Positions 15,132 to 23,158 of a DNA stretch of 64,000 nucleotides are shown here, one piece after another. A program made the translations under genes and the position numbers. Source of the DNA: Methanococcoides sp. AM1. GTDB taxonomy: Archaea > Halobacteriota > Methanosarcinia > Methanosarcinales > Methanosarcinaceae. The notes beneath the pieces are model-generated. The model did no database searches. It was not told the origin of the DNA and saw only the letters and a program-made list of their open reading frames with translations. The stretch covers positions 452,162 through 516,161 of the forward strand of contig NZ_CAAGSW010000002.1 of assembly GCF_900774055.1 (NCBI RefSeq), read 5' to 3'. Every line of letters begins with the position of its first letter. Within the stretch, counting starts at the first letter, position 1.

Positions 15132-16823
15132 ATGTCTATGAAGAATTTTTATTGCGTCATTTGTGGTTCTGAACTTGAAGACCGTGGACATACGTGTTCC
15201 AACAAATGCCACTTAGCATTAATGGATTTTAAAGGGAGTTACAAAGAATATTTACCGAATGGATATTGTAATTTTTGTGGTAAACCCCATAGCCTAACAA
15301 AAAACCTTAGCCATAAAAATATGATACTCCTTCGACACCCTGAATGCTATTCTTCTTCATTTGCCAAGCAATTTTGTGATAAAAATAAGGTCGCTAAAGT
15401 AATGACAAAAGACATAGACACAAATAAAGAATTCAGATTAGCATCAGGAGAAAAGGTATATGATACTCTCACTGGGCTTTTAATGTGTCCAAAATGTAAA
15501 AATTATTCTCTTGAATATAATGATTGGAAAAAAGAATGGATTTGTAAATTATGCGGAACGAATTCTAATAAATCATTAATAATTAATTGGTATGCATTCA
15601 ATTTAAAAGACAATGACAAATATATGATATACAAGAATCACGGCATTGAAGCACTTTCTGAAATTACGAAAAAACCTGTGGGCAAAATTGAACTTTTTAT
15701 ATCATCATATTTTGAGAATTGTTGTACTTCAAAGGGAGAAAAATGTCCATATCATACTTTTTTTGATGTACCTGATAATTATGAAGCAGCTAAAATCAGT
15801 CACTTGTTCTATGACATGAGAAATAAATATGTTCGATTATTGACTGCCACCAATATGCTTAAACATGGGATAAAAGAATCTGAAAAACGTTTCAAAATAA
15901 ATGATTTAATCATCCTCGAGTTCTTTAAAAGTGAACTAGAGGAATTATATGAAACGATACTCCAATCAATTAATAGAATGCACGATTATATGATTGGATT
16001 TGCGGACGATGACATAATAAGAAACCAATGTGTTTATTATTCTGAAATAAATCCAAATATCATATACGTAACCGGCAAAGAAGAAAATGCATGTTATGCT
16101 TGGAATGATGCAATAAAAGGGCAGTTGGTTGGTGTATTTGGATTACCTATTAGTGCAATTATGGATTTTGCCCATAGTATTACTGAAACTTACATGGCAT
16201 TTCAATTATTTTTGGAAAAGCAACCACATGCGAAGTTAAAATCCGAAAAAATAGAACCTATTGAAAAGAAGGTTTTGAATTTAATAAAATCTGAAAAAGG
16301 CATTTATCAAATGGATGTGTGGAGAACATTGGGAATGGACTACCGAGAGTGCTCAAGAATTGTGACAAAATTATTGAGTAAAAATTTAATTAAAAGAGAG
16401 AAAGCTCCATCAAATGTATTAGCTACCTACAAATTATTACCAAAATCTACAATTCATAAATCTGAATCAGCAGAAGATTTTCTGAAACAATATTATGTGG
16501 AACTGGACGACCTTATTAATTATGATTTTAAGGAGCCTGAATTATGGTATTGGACATTTAAAGAATCCTATGACCAAGATATCGTTTTTACAAATTTTGG
16601 CAATCCTGATTTGCAGTATAAGAAGGATATGCAAGAATTTGTAGAAAGCTTGCAAAAAGAGAAGCTTCCTTTCGAAATATTAGAGTCATTACATATTAGC
16701 TCAAGGGTGGTAAAAATTAATAATATTACATATTATGAAATTACGAATGAAGACCTTATTGAAATATATGAGGAAGATGGATATTTCATCGATATGATTC
16801 ATGCAAATATCATAATAAATTAA
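15132..16823 (+). CDS. Multi-zinc-motif protein with winged-helix domain
   Basis: A 563-residue protein. Three zinc-binding modules sit in the first 140 residues: CVIC with CSNKC, CNFC with HPEC, and CPKC with CKLC. A fourth possible cluster (NCC with EKCPYH) is near residue 200. The middle is helical and hydrophilic. A winged helix (IEKKVLNLIKSEKGIYQMDV, then ECSRIVTKLLSKNLIKRE) lies at about 377-430, followed by a C-terminal 130-residue domain. This suggests a nucleic-acid-binding regulator or transcription-factor-like protein of the element. No catalytic motif is visible and no family recognised. It follows the winged-helix gene by 114 bases in the same direction. Confidence 0.7.
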   Translation: MSMKNFYCVICGSELEDRGHTCSNKCHLALMDFKGSYKEYLPNGYCNFCGKPHSLTKNLSHKNMILLRHPECYSSSFAKQFCDKNKVAKVMTKDIDTNKEFRLASGEKVYDTLTGLLMCPKCKNYSLEYNDWKKEWICKLCGTNSNKSLIINWYAFNLKDNDKYMIYKNHGIEALSEITKKPVGKIELFISSYFENCCTSKGEKCPYHTFFDVPDNYEAAKISHLFYDMRNKYVRLLTATNMLKHGIKESEKRFKINDLIILEFFKSELEELYETILQSINRMHDYMIGFADDDIIRNQCVYYSEINPNIIYVTGKEENACYAWNDAIKGQLVGVFGLPISAIMDFAHSITETYMAFQLFLEKQPHAKLKSEKIEPIEKKVLNLIKSEKGIYQMDVWRTLGMDYRECSRIVTKLLSKNLIKREKAPSNVLATYKLLPKSTIHKSESAEDFLKQYYVELDDLINYDFKEPELWYWTFKESYDQDIVFTNFGNPDLQYKKDMQEFVESLQKEKLPFEILESLHISSRVVKINNITYYEITNEDLIEIYEEDGYFIDMIHANIIIN

Positions 16824-16933
16824 AGATGTAATGATTGGAAGGTCATGTTCTGAGATTAATATTTTACGTATTATACCCATCCTTTTTTAATATCTTTTAC
16901 AATCAGAGTTCCTGAATTTCTATTTCTTGAATC

Positions 16934-18292
16934 CTACGTAATGGGGTTAAATGATGAGGTATGTCTTTTTGGATAAAATCTTGGTTCTTCATCCGTTACA
17001 ATTTTTATCCTTCCCTGAACCCATTTTTGTATCCTTAGTTTATTATCATTATCATGTTCAATTATTTCGCAATCAAAATTTGACATTTTGAAACGTTTCA
17101 TATCGCTGACAAATATTTGATACTCAGCAAGAATTGTTACTTTTTGTTCATTATAGTCTTTGAAACTACAATCATCAATATTTCGATTGGACTCTCTTAT
17201 TTGAATTTCATTCCACAACAACTTGTTCAAACTTTGACGGGATTTTGGAATATTTGGTTTTGGATTTTCTTTTGTTTGGTTATTGGTATGGACATCTGTA
17301 ATATGCTGTTGCAAAAGAATTTCGGTAGGGAAATTTTGACCACAATATTTACAAATTTTATAAGTATGTATCTTTTTGATATGTTTATTCAAACTCTTTT
17401 TTGATTGGAACATTTCTCCACAGCATTTGCATGTGACATGCATTTCTTTAATATGCTTTTCCAAACCATTTATTGATTGGAAAAATTTTCCACAGCATTT
17501 GCATATGAAGTGGGTGTCTTTGACATGTTTTTTAAAACTCTTTTTTGATTGGAAAATTTCTCCACAGCATTTGCATGTGACATGCATTTCTTTAATATGC
17601 TTTTCCAAACCATTTATTGATTGGAAAATTTCTCCACAGCATTTGCAAGTATGCACGTCTTTAATATGCTGTTTTAAACTAATATCAGATTGGAACTCTT
17701 TATCACAATATTTGCAAGTATGCACGTCTTTAATATGTTGTTCTAACAGAATTTCTGATTGGAACTCTTTATCACAATATTTGCATATGATGTGGGCATC
17801 TTTAATATGCTGTTGCAAAAGAATTTCAGTAGGGAAATTTTGACCACAATAGTTGCAGTGGTAATGCACATTTTTAAGATGCTTTTTCAAACTTTTCATT
17901 GATTGGAAGTATTCACCACAGTATTTGCAGCTGTTATGCACGTCTTTAATATGCTGTTCCAACAGAATTTCTGATTGGAACTCTTTATCACAATATTTGC
18001 ATATGATGTGGGCATCTTCAATATGCTGCTTCAAAAGAATTTTTGATTGGAACTTTTCATCACAATATTTGCAAATATAAGTATTCAGCATTTCATCGGA
18101 ATATACTATATGCTTTCCTTCATCCTCTCCATGAATTGTTGGTAGTGGAGTTTTTACAGTTGATGAGGATTTAGCTTTAATAAAATCAAGTTCACCTTCA
18201 TCTTTCACTTCAGTAACGTATACAGAAGTCATACAATTGCTGCAAAATTCATTAAATCCAACAGTTTTTCCACAACTTCTACATATCAACAT
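16934..18292 (-). CDS. Tandem C2H2 zinc-finger protein with 11 fingers
   Basis: A 452-residue protein. An N-terminal four-Cys zinc ribbon (C4, C7, C17, C20) precedes 11 fingers at residues 74-335, each 22 residues with spacing C-x2-C-x12-H-x4-H and a conserved Phe and Leu core. Linkers are only 1-2 residues (4 before the last finger), unlike the TGEKP-type linkers of eukaryotic arrays. A 115-residue C-terminal domain follows without known motif. Fingers 2 and 5 are identical; 7/9 and 4/11 nearly so, showing recent internal duplication. A TATATATATTTAA box about 26 bases upstream indicates a leaderless transcript. DNA or RNA recognition is likely; the target is unknown. Confidence 0.85.
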   Translation of the reverse strand: MLICRSCGKTVGFNEFCSNCMTSVYVTEVKDEGELDFIKAKSSSTVKTPLPTIHGEDEGKHIVYSDEMLNTYICKYCDEKFQSKILLKQHIEDAHIICKYCDKEFQSEILLEQHIKDVHNSCKYCGEYFQSMKSLKKHLKNVHYHCNYCGQNFPTEILLQQHIKDAHIICKYCDKEFQSEILLEQHIKDVHTCKYCDKEFQSDISLKQHIKDVHTCKCCGEIFQSINGLEKHIKEMHVTCKCCGEIFQSKKSFKKHVKDTHFICKCCGKFFQSINGLEKHIKEMHVTCKCCGEMFQSKKSLNKHIKKIHTYKICKYCGQNFPTEILLQQHITDVHTNNQTKENPKPNIPKSRQSLNKLLWNEIQIRESNRNIDDCSFKDYNEQKVTILAEYQIFVSDMKRFKMSNFDCEIIEHDNDNKLRIQKWVQGRIKIVTDEEPRFYPKRHTSSFNPIT

Positions 18293-18427
18293 ACAATTGC
18301 TTTAATTATTAAATATATATAAGCATGCCTAAAATTAATTTATATTTAATATGTTAGGAATATATTGCTAAATTTAATGCTATCGGAATTATAAGTTCTT
18401 AAATAAAATAAATCTTTAATTTAATTT

Positions 18428-18976
18428 ATGGATAAAGAAAACCGTTCATATCTGAAAATCAAAAGAGAGCACTTACAAAAACTAAGACACATAACGGTTA
18501 AAGACCAAGATTCTTTTTTTTCAAGATATCCAAAATATAATTTATTTCGTGAAAAGATTTACTGTATTCTTTTAGTTCAAGGTGCAGCTTTGCATTATGT
18601 TAATGGAATTAATGGGATTAAAGATTTTGATGTCCTAGTATTATACAAAGAAAATGGCAATAAATATGATGAAGATGGCAAGTTGATACGAATTTATCCA
18701 AAAAGAGTATGTTCTTATGATTGTGAGATGGCAGAATTTGGTCGGTATCCAAATGATGATATTGATAAATATCCCAATCGTAGAGTTGATGTTTTAATGA
18801 GAGAAATTGGAAATGATTTAACAGATAATTCTGATTTGATTACAGCAATTAATAAATATTTTGAAAATGGCACTACCCAGTCTATAAAAGAATGGAGAAA
18901 AAAGGCTGTAGTCGGAATATGGCCAGATGAGATTCAAAGCAAAGTGATGTGGCATAAAGAACTCATACTTGATTAA
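18428..18976 (+). CDS. Nucleotidyltransferase-fold protein
   Basis: A 182-residue protein. The stretch LVQGAALHYVNGINGIKDFD (about 59-78), then VLVLY, and later RRVDVLM (about 120) has the layout of a minimal nucleotidyltransferase: a Gly/Ala turn, an Asp-x-Asp-like pair (here DFD) on a strand, and a third Asp (VDV) on a later strand. Such proteins transfer nucleotides to proteins, RNA or small molecules and often serve as toxins or antitoxins. No HEPN partner is adjacent; the next gene codes for a PD-(D/E)XK nuclease-like protein in the same direction 112 bases on. Fold assignment is moderate and substrate unknown. Confidence 0.55.
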   Translation: MDKENRSYLKIKREHLQKLRHITVKDQDSFFSRYPKYNLFREKIYCILLVQGAALHYVNGINGIKDFDVLVLYKENGNKYDEDGKLIRIYPKRVCSYDCEMAEFGRYPNDDIDKYPNRRVDVLMREIGNDLTDNSDLITAINKYFENGTTQSIKEWRKKAVVGIWPDEIQSKVMWHKELILD

Positions 18977-19088
18977 TTACGAGAATGCTGTGTCTTTAAT
19001 AGAATGCTGTTCGATACCCTCAACTTAGTCATTTAATTTAAATATGAAGATAACTTCTATACAATTCTGATAAATGAGGTGAATTATT

Positions 19089-19763
19089 ATGGACTATTTT
19101 TGCTCAAAGTGCAAAGAAGCGATTACATCTAAAGAATATGATTATTCTATGAACAAATACAATTGTGCTTTATGCCGAGAACATCAAAAAAGTTTCTCCA
19201 GCACAAATAATCCAACAATAAAATCTAATAATAATTCAATTTCTGAAGAACCTACTAAAAAAGATTCCCAGAGCGGTCTATCCAAGAGGGAACATTATTA
19301 CAAAGAGAGCATGATTAAAGGCAGGATTGCAGAAACTCTTATTGAAGAATTGTTTTTGTCTTTAGATTATTCTGTTTTCAGGTACGGTATGGAAAACACT
19401 GTGCCCGGAATAATGAATCTTTTAAAGGGAGTCAGAAGTGATGTGGCTACAAACATCAGGCGTATGCCAGATTTCGTGATTCAAAATAACAAAGGGGAAG
19501 TCTTTTTTATTGAAGTGAAATTCAGAAAAAGCGAAGAATTTAAATTCAAAGATTTACCCAAAGATTATCCATATGAAAACTGTTATTTTGTTGTCGTTTC
19601 AAAGAAGCACATAAAATGCATCTCATATGAAGAACTTAAAAATGGTAAAGAAATAACTCCAAAATGTCATAATTATTTGGGCAATAGAAAGGAGTTTGAA
19701 TTGGATAAAGATGTGATTGTTGATTTCTGTAATTTTGCAGTGAAGTTCTTTGATTCAGTATGA
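19089..19763 (+). CDS. Zinc-ribbon PD-(D/E)XK nuclease
   Basis: A 224-residue protein. A zinc ribbon at the N-terminus (C5, C8, C26, C29) and a Ser/Asn-rich linker precede a restriction-endonuclease-like fold. A helix with GRIAETLIEELF gives the first acidic residue, then MPDFVIQ (Asp 128) and FFIEVK (Glu 142, Lys 144) form the PD-ExK core. A GAGGTGA ribosome site precedes ATG 19089. Its 3' end overlaps the convergent BglII-like gene by 9 bases. Proteins of this build act in DNA restriction or Holliday-junction processing; no methyltransferase lies nearby. Confidence 0.75.
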   Translation: MDYFCSKCKEAITSKEYDYSMNKYNCALCREHQKSFSSTNNPTIKSNNNSISEEPTKKDSQSGLSKREHYYKESMIKGRIAETLIEELFLSLDYSVFRYGMENTVPGIMNLLKGVRSDVATNIRRMPDFVIQNNKGEVFFIEVKFRKSEEFKFKDLPKDYPYENCYFVVVSKKHIKCISYEELKNGKEITPKCHNYLGNRKEFELDKDVIVDFCNFAVKFFDSV

Positions 19764-20267
19764 GTTATTTTCTGGTAGTAATCCCAACAATAGTATAGGA
19801 ACTGGAATCGGCAATAATTTGAAATATCGATATGCAAAATCAAATTCTGCCATGTTGCTAACACTCGATGGTCTTGTTGGAAAGAACTCTTTTGGGGTAG
19901 TTGGAACAATCAGCACCGCAAGTGAAAGCAAGTTTTTTGTTAATCCATAATGGAATTTGTAGTAATCACGGTAGATAGTGGCACTGTTTCCAAACTGAAC
20001 TTCTATGAATACATCATCCTTTTGAAAATCTCCTATCAGCTTCGGATTATCGTGGAGTAATGGTTTCTTTTGCCAATCAGATTTTGAAAATTCAGCTTCA
20101 AATGCCTTGTTATATGCTGTTTGATGTTGGAATGTATTATTGCCAACTTCAATTTCAAATTCAGGTTTCCACTCTATAGCATCAATGCAATCAAATATCT
20201 CATGGACTTCATCGACATTGCGTAGAAGCTTAGGACTGCAAAAGAAATATTCTTCCTTAAATTTCAT
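19755..20267 (-). CDS. BglII/BstYI-like restriction endonuclease
   Basis: A 170-residue protein. The core GDFQKDDVFIEVQFGN places Asp 80, Glu 89 and Gln 91 with the same spacing as the BglII active site (Asp 84, Glu 93, Gln 95); the Glu-x-Gln variant in place of Glu-x-Lys is typical of that family. It is therefore probably a sequence-specific double-strand DNA endonuclease. BglII itself is longer (about 220 residues), so this is a short version. Its start overlaps the stop of the upstream membrane-protein gene as ATGA (20264-20267). I see no cognate methyltransferase beside it; host protection may come from elsewhere. Confidence 0.72.
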   Translation of the reverse strand: MKFKEEYFFCSPKLLRNVDEVHEIFDCIDAIEWKPEFEIEVGNNTFQHQTAYNKAFEAEFSKSDWQKKPLLHDNPKLIGDFQKDDVFIEVQFGNSATIYRDYYKFHYGLTKNLLSLAVLIVPTTPKEFFPTRPSSVSNMAEFDFAYRYFKLLPIPVPILLLGLLPENNSY

Positions 20268-20842
20268 GAATTAGCCTTCCATTCAACCTTTTCAAGCATC
20301 TCCCCAATTTCCCTTCCAATATTCATAAGTTCACGATGTCTTCTTTCATCTCTAGAATAATGTTGCTCTGTTGAAGTCCATATAACAGCAACGTTTCCTA
20401 TCACAATTTTTCTTGCAATATTCCCTAAATAGTTATGAGAATTGGTTACAACAACACGATTACCTTTATCGCTAAATCTAATTCCACCAGACTTCTCAAA
20501 ACCTGATTTTCCATTCTTAGCGTAAAAACCGTTCTTTTCAGAAAATTTAATAACATCATTAATATTATATTTGCATGTTTCAGCTTTACATGTTTCAGTT
20601 TTATCGATTTTAGAATCTGTAAAAATAATTGCATCTATAATCCCAATTGCTACCAATGCCGTCACTCCAAACAGCATACATACAAAGGAGCCAAACAAAA
20701 AACCTGCTGTTTCATAGTAAGTACCATAACTTTTTGCATCTATTAAATATAATATAATATTGCCCAAAACGAAACTATAACACGCAAATTTAGTGACAAC
20801 AAGTTCATCCTCATTTCCAAGACCTAATTTTTCATATATCAT
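20264..20842 (-). CDS. Membrane protein coupled to the BglII-like endonuclease
   Basis: A 192-residue protein with two predicted membrane helices (about 21-38 and 44-72) and a C-terminal hydrophilic half of roughly 115 residues containing a small Cys motif (CKAETCKYN). The tail NVAVIWTSTEQHY and the charged helix ERRHRELMNIGREIGEMLEK have no family I know. ATGA overlap with the downstream endonuclease gene shows co-translation, so the pair may form a unit in which the membrane partner anchors or controls the nuclease (inference). Confidence 0.65.
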   Translation of the reverse strand: MIYEKLGLGNEDELVVTKFACYSFVLGNIILYLIDAKSYGTYYETAGFLFGSFVCMLFGVTALVAIGIIDAIIFTDSKIDKTETCKAETCKYNINDVIKFSEKNGFYAKNGKSGFEKSGGIRFSDKGNRVVVTNSHNYLGNIARKIVIGNVAVIWTSTEQHYSRDERRHRELMNIGREIGEMLEKVEWKANS

Positions 20843-20910
20843 TTTTTCATTGTCCTTTTATGATTCATCGCTCCATCATCTTTTTCACAACAAACTTCCA
20901 TGCCATTACC

Positions 20911-21384
20911 TCATTCCTTCAAGACATACTTATTTGTCAGACGTTTTGCTTCATCAAGTCCTCTCGTAAGGTAAACAGCACCAAATAATGCTTCAAATAC
21001 TTCAGCATTAGGCGTTACATCATCCATTTCAAATGTTTGATTCTGAATGTCCATATATTCGAGAACTTTTAATTTTATGGCAATTGGTGCAAAGTTCTCA
21101 TCCTGTTCAATGCCAAGTGTTGTTTCTGTACCTTTTGCAGTATCAGAGAGCTGACCCTTTGTCCAATCTGGATGTTGCTTATAGAGGTGTTCACGGATAA
21201 TCAAACGAAGAACAGAATCACCTATGAATGCAAGCCGTTGATTGTGATTTACTAATGAATTGTTGCTGCTATGAGTAAGTGCAAGCTTGTACATCTCCAA
21301 TTCATCATCTGTGAATTCGAATTCATTATCCAGAAATTTGTACATGAATTTGATAACTTGTTCCACGATATCGCTCTCATTCAC
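20911..21384 (-). CDS. RNase III-domain protein without dsRNA-binding domain
   Basis: A 157-residue single RNase III fold. The signature is readable as NQRLAFIGDSVLRL (family ERLEFLGDAVL) and AEVFEALFGAVYLTRG. Against E. coli RNase III, Asp 45 (here D56) and Glu 117 (E131) are kept, the Glu 41 position is Ala (A52) and Asp 114 is Glu (E128), so activity may be altered. RNase III proteins are uncommon in archaea. It is translationally coupled (ATGA, 21381-21384) to the PLD-TPR gene just upstream. A second, distinct RNase III-like protein is encoded at 26032-26466. Confidence 0.82.
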   Translation of the reverse strand: MNESDIVEQVIKFMYKFLDNEFEFTDDELEMYKLALTHSSNNSLVNHNQRLAFIGDSVLRLIIREHLYKQHPDWTKGQLSDTAKGTETTLGIEQDENFAPIAIKLKVLEYMDIQNQTFEMDDVTPNAEVFEALFGAVYLTRGLDEAKRLTNKYVLKE

Positions 21385-22823
21385 TTACATTCATAATTAT
21401 TCCTCAATTCATCGATTTCATCAACAATTTTGAAATACTTTAAGTCATTAAATATTTTCTTAGCCTTCTTTAGATGATGGCATGTTTCAACATTCCAATT
21501 ATAAGAATTGGCAATATCTATCCTTACACTTCCTTCCCAATATTTAGATTTTAATTTATTTTTTGCTATTGAAAGTGCATGATTCAAATGCTTATTAATT
21601 TCAATTTCGTGACCATTGATATTATGTTTTAGCTTGTTCTCTACTTTGTAAGCTGCTGCAATATTGCAATTGTTTATCGTAGAATTCCAATCTTCTGCTA
21701 ATAAATCCATTTTTTTATAATTAATAATTGCATTGGAGATATGCACTATTGCTAAAGACTTATTGTTTTTTAATTTGTATTCTGCTGATGAATGATATGC
21801 AGAACCAACATTGTAATAGTTAGTATATTCTAATTTCATAGCATCTGATTCATAAATATGAATAAATTCATCACATTTTTTGTTTATTTCATCTAATTTA
21901 ATTCTTGAATCAATGGAACAAACTAACACATCAAGAAGGAGAATATCATCTTTCAATATTTTTGCTAACTTTTCTGCTTCATCAATAGGTTTTTGAGCAT
22001 TTTCAAACATATACATACGGGAATATGACTTTGAAATACCAATTAAACTGTGAATTTTTTTGAGAGTGAAATGATTGTATCCCTCTTCGATTTTAACCAG
22101 TTTGCTAAATATCTCGTATGATTTTTGATATGAATGTAAAGCTCCTTCAATATCTCCCATTTCGTATAAATTTTGGCCTTCATTGAGCAATGATTCCGCT
22201 TCCTCCCACAATTTAGTGTTATCATCATTTAAGCTTTCAGAATCAACTTTTGAGTTGAGGTACTCATTTAATTTCATTGTAGCTTCTTTGTTTTTTTCAT
22301 TAGCTTTGTCCCTATCATCTTCGTTCATAGTTTTGTTTTCACTATATAGCTTAATGATTTCATCATCCAAAAGCACACTTTCTGAGTCTAATTGTTTAAA
22401 ATATTCAATTGCATTTTTTATTGGGGATTCAGATGCCTTGCCAGTGAACATTAAATTAGCTTCATAATTTGTAGAGAAACCACCTTCACTTAAGTTCGAA
22501 GAACCAACAATTATAGTAGCATTGTCATCTTCGTTCTCGAAAATATACAATTTTGGATGAAAATTAGTTCCATGTACAATACTGCAATTTATTCCTAAAT
22601 CTAATAGTTCACGAAGAGCTTCAACATCAGTAATCGAAAAATCCAGACCCGTAATGATAGAAATTTTAGTATCAGTATTTTCTTTAATACTTTGTTTAAT
22701 TAAATCCAGTCCTGAATTTTTCAGAAATGCTACAGCAATTGAAACTTTATCACTTGAATCAAATAGCTCTGGGATTTCATTATTAAGGTCGTTTGATATT
22801 GAATCAATGAATTTGATTGTCAT
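21381..22823 (-). CDS. Phospholipase D-like nuclease with TPR-like repeats
   Basis: A 480-residue protein. The N-terminal 150 residues are a PLD-type phosphodiesterase domain with one HxKx4E motif (H89, K91, E96) and GSSN (107-110). Only one such motif is present, so a dimer is expected to build the active site, as in small PLD nucleases such as Nuc or BfiI. Residues 200-480 form TPR-like helical repeats (EGALHSYQKSYEIFSKL and similar). The gene leads a two-gene operon with the RNase III-like gene. The arrangement of a nuclease with a sensor-like repeat domain plus an RNase III partner looks like a defence unit (inference). Confidence 0.8.
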   Translation of the reverse strand: MTIKFIDSISNDLNNEIPELFDSSDKVSIAVAFLKNSGLDLIKQSIKENTDTKISIITGLDFSITDVEALRELLDLGINCSIVHGTNFHPKLYIFENEDDNATIIVGSSNLSEGGFSTNYEANLMFTGKASESPIKNAIEYFKQLDSESVLLDDEIIKLYSENKTMNEDDRDKANEKNKEATMKLNEYLNSKVDSESLNDDNTKLWEEAESLLNEGQNLYEMGDIEGALHSYQKSYEIFSKLVKIEEGYNHFTLKKIHSLIGISKSYSRMYMFENAQKPIDEAEKLAKILKDDILLLDVLVCSIDSRIKLDEINKKCDEFIHIYESDAMKLEYTNYYNVGSAYHSSAEYKLKNNKSLAIVHISNAIINYKKMDLLAEDWNSTINNCNIAAAYKVENKLKHNINGHEIEINKHLNHALSIAKNKLKSKYWEGSVRIDIANSYNWNVETCHHLKKAKKIFNDLKYFKIVDEIDELRNNYECK

Positions 22824-23158
22824 TTAATGTTCTCCAATTCCATAAATGATTTGTTAGAAATACAGCATCCACACTTCAAAGTTGATATTAAGAGCATATT
22901 TTTAAATGCATATATACTTTTTTATATTTTTTTATGTATGTACTAATTCCTGTACTAATTTTATTTTTTCTTAACGGATGTTTGAAAGCCAGTATTTTTC
23001 AATCACATAATATAGGTGTTTGCCGCCTTCATCACCTTAAGATAAAAAGAATACATTTATTTTAAAATCTTTAAGGTTGCATTTTAAAATAAAATAAATG
23101 ATTATTAATAGTTTCAAGACACACTAACAACAGTAAAATTATATTTTGATGTGTAAAT
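22824..23158. promoter_or_regulatory. Divergent promoter region with a 13-bp inverted repeat
   Basis: No gene. TATA-like tracts serve the PLD gene (minus, near 22905-22930) and the gene at 23159 (plus; AATTATATTTTG about 25 bases before its ATG, hence leaderless). TTTATTTTAAAAT (23056-23068) and ATTTTAAAATAAA (23081-23093) form a perfect 13-base inverted repeat around 12 bases, a candidate operator. Confidence 0.5.

Noticed and set aside
17117..17843. Two plus-strand ORFs with membrane-like or Cys/Phe-rich products
   Set aside because: They lie antisense to the C2H2 gene; their repeats and Cys patterns mirror the finger array. No ribosome sites.
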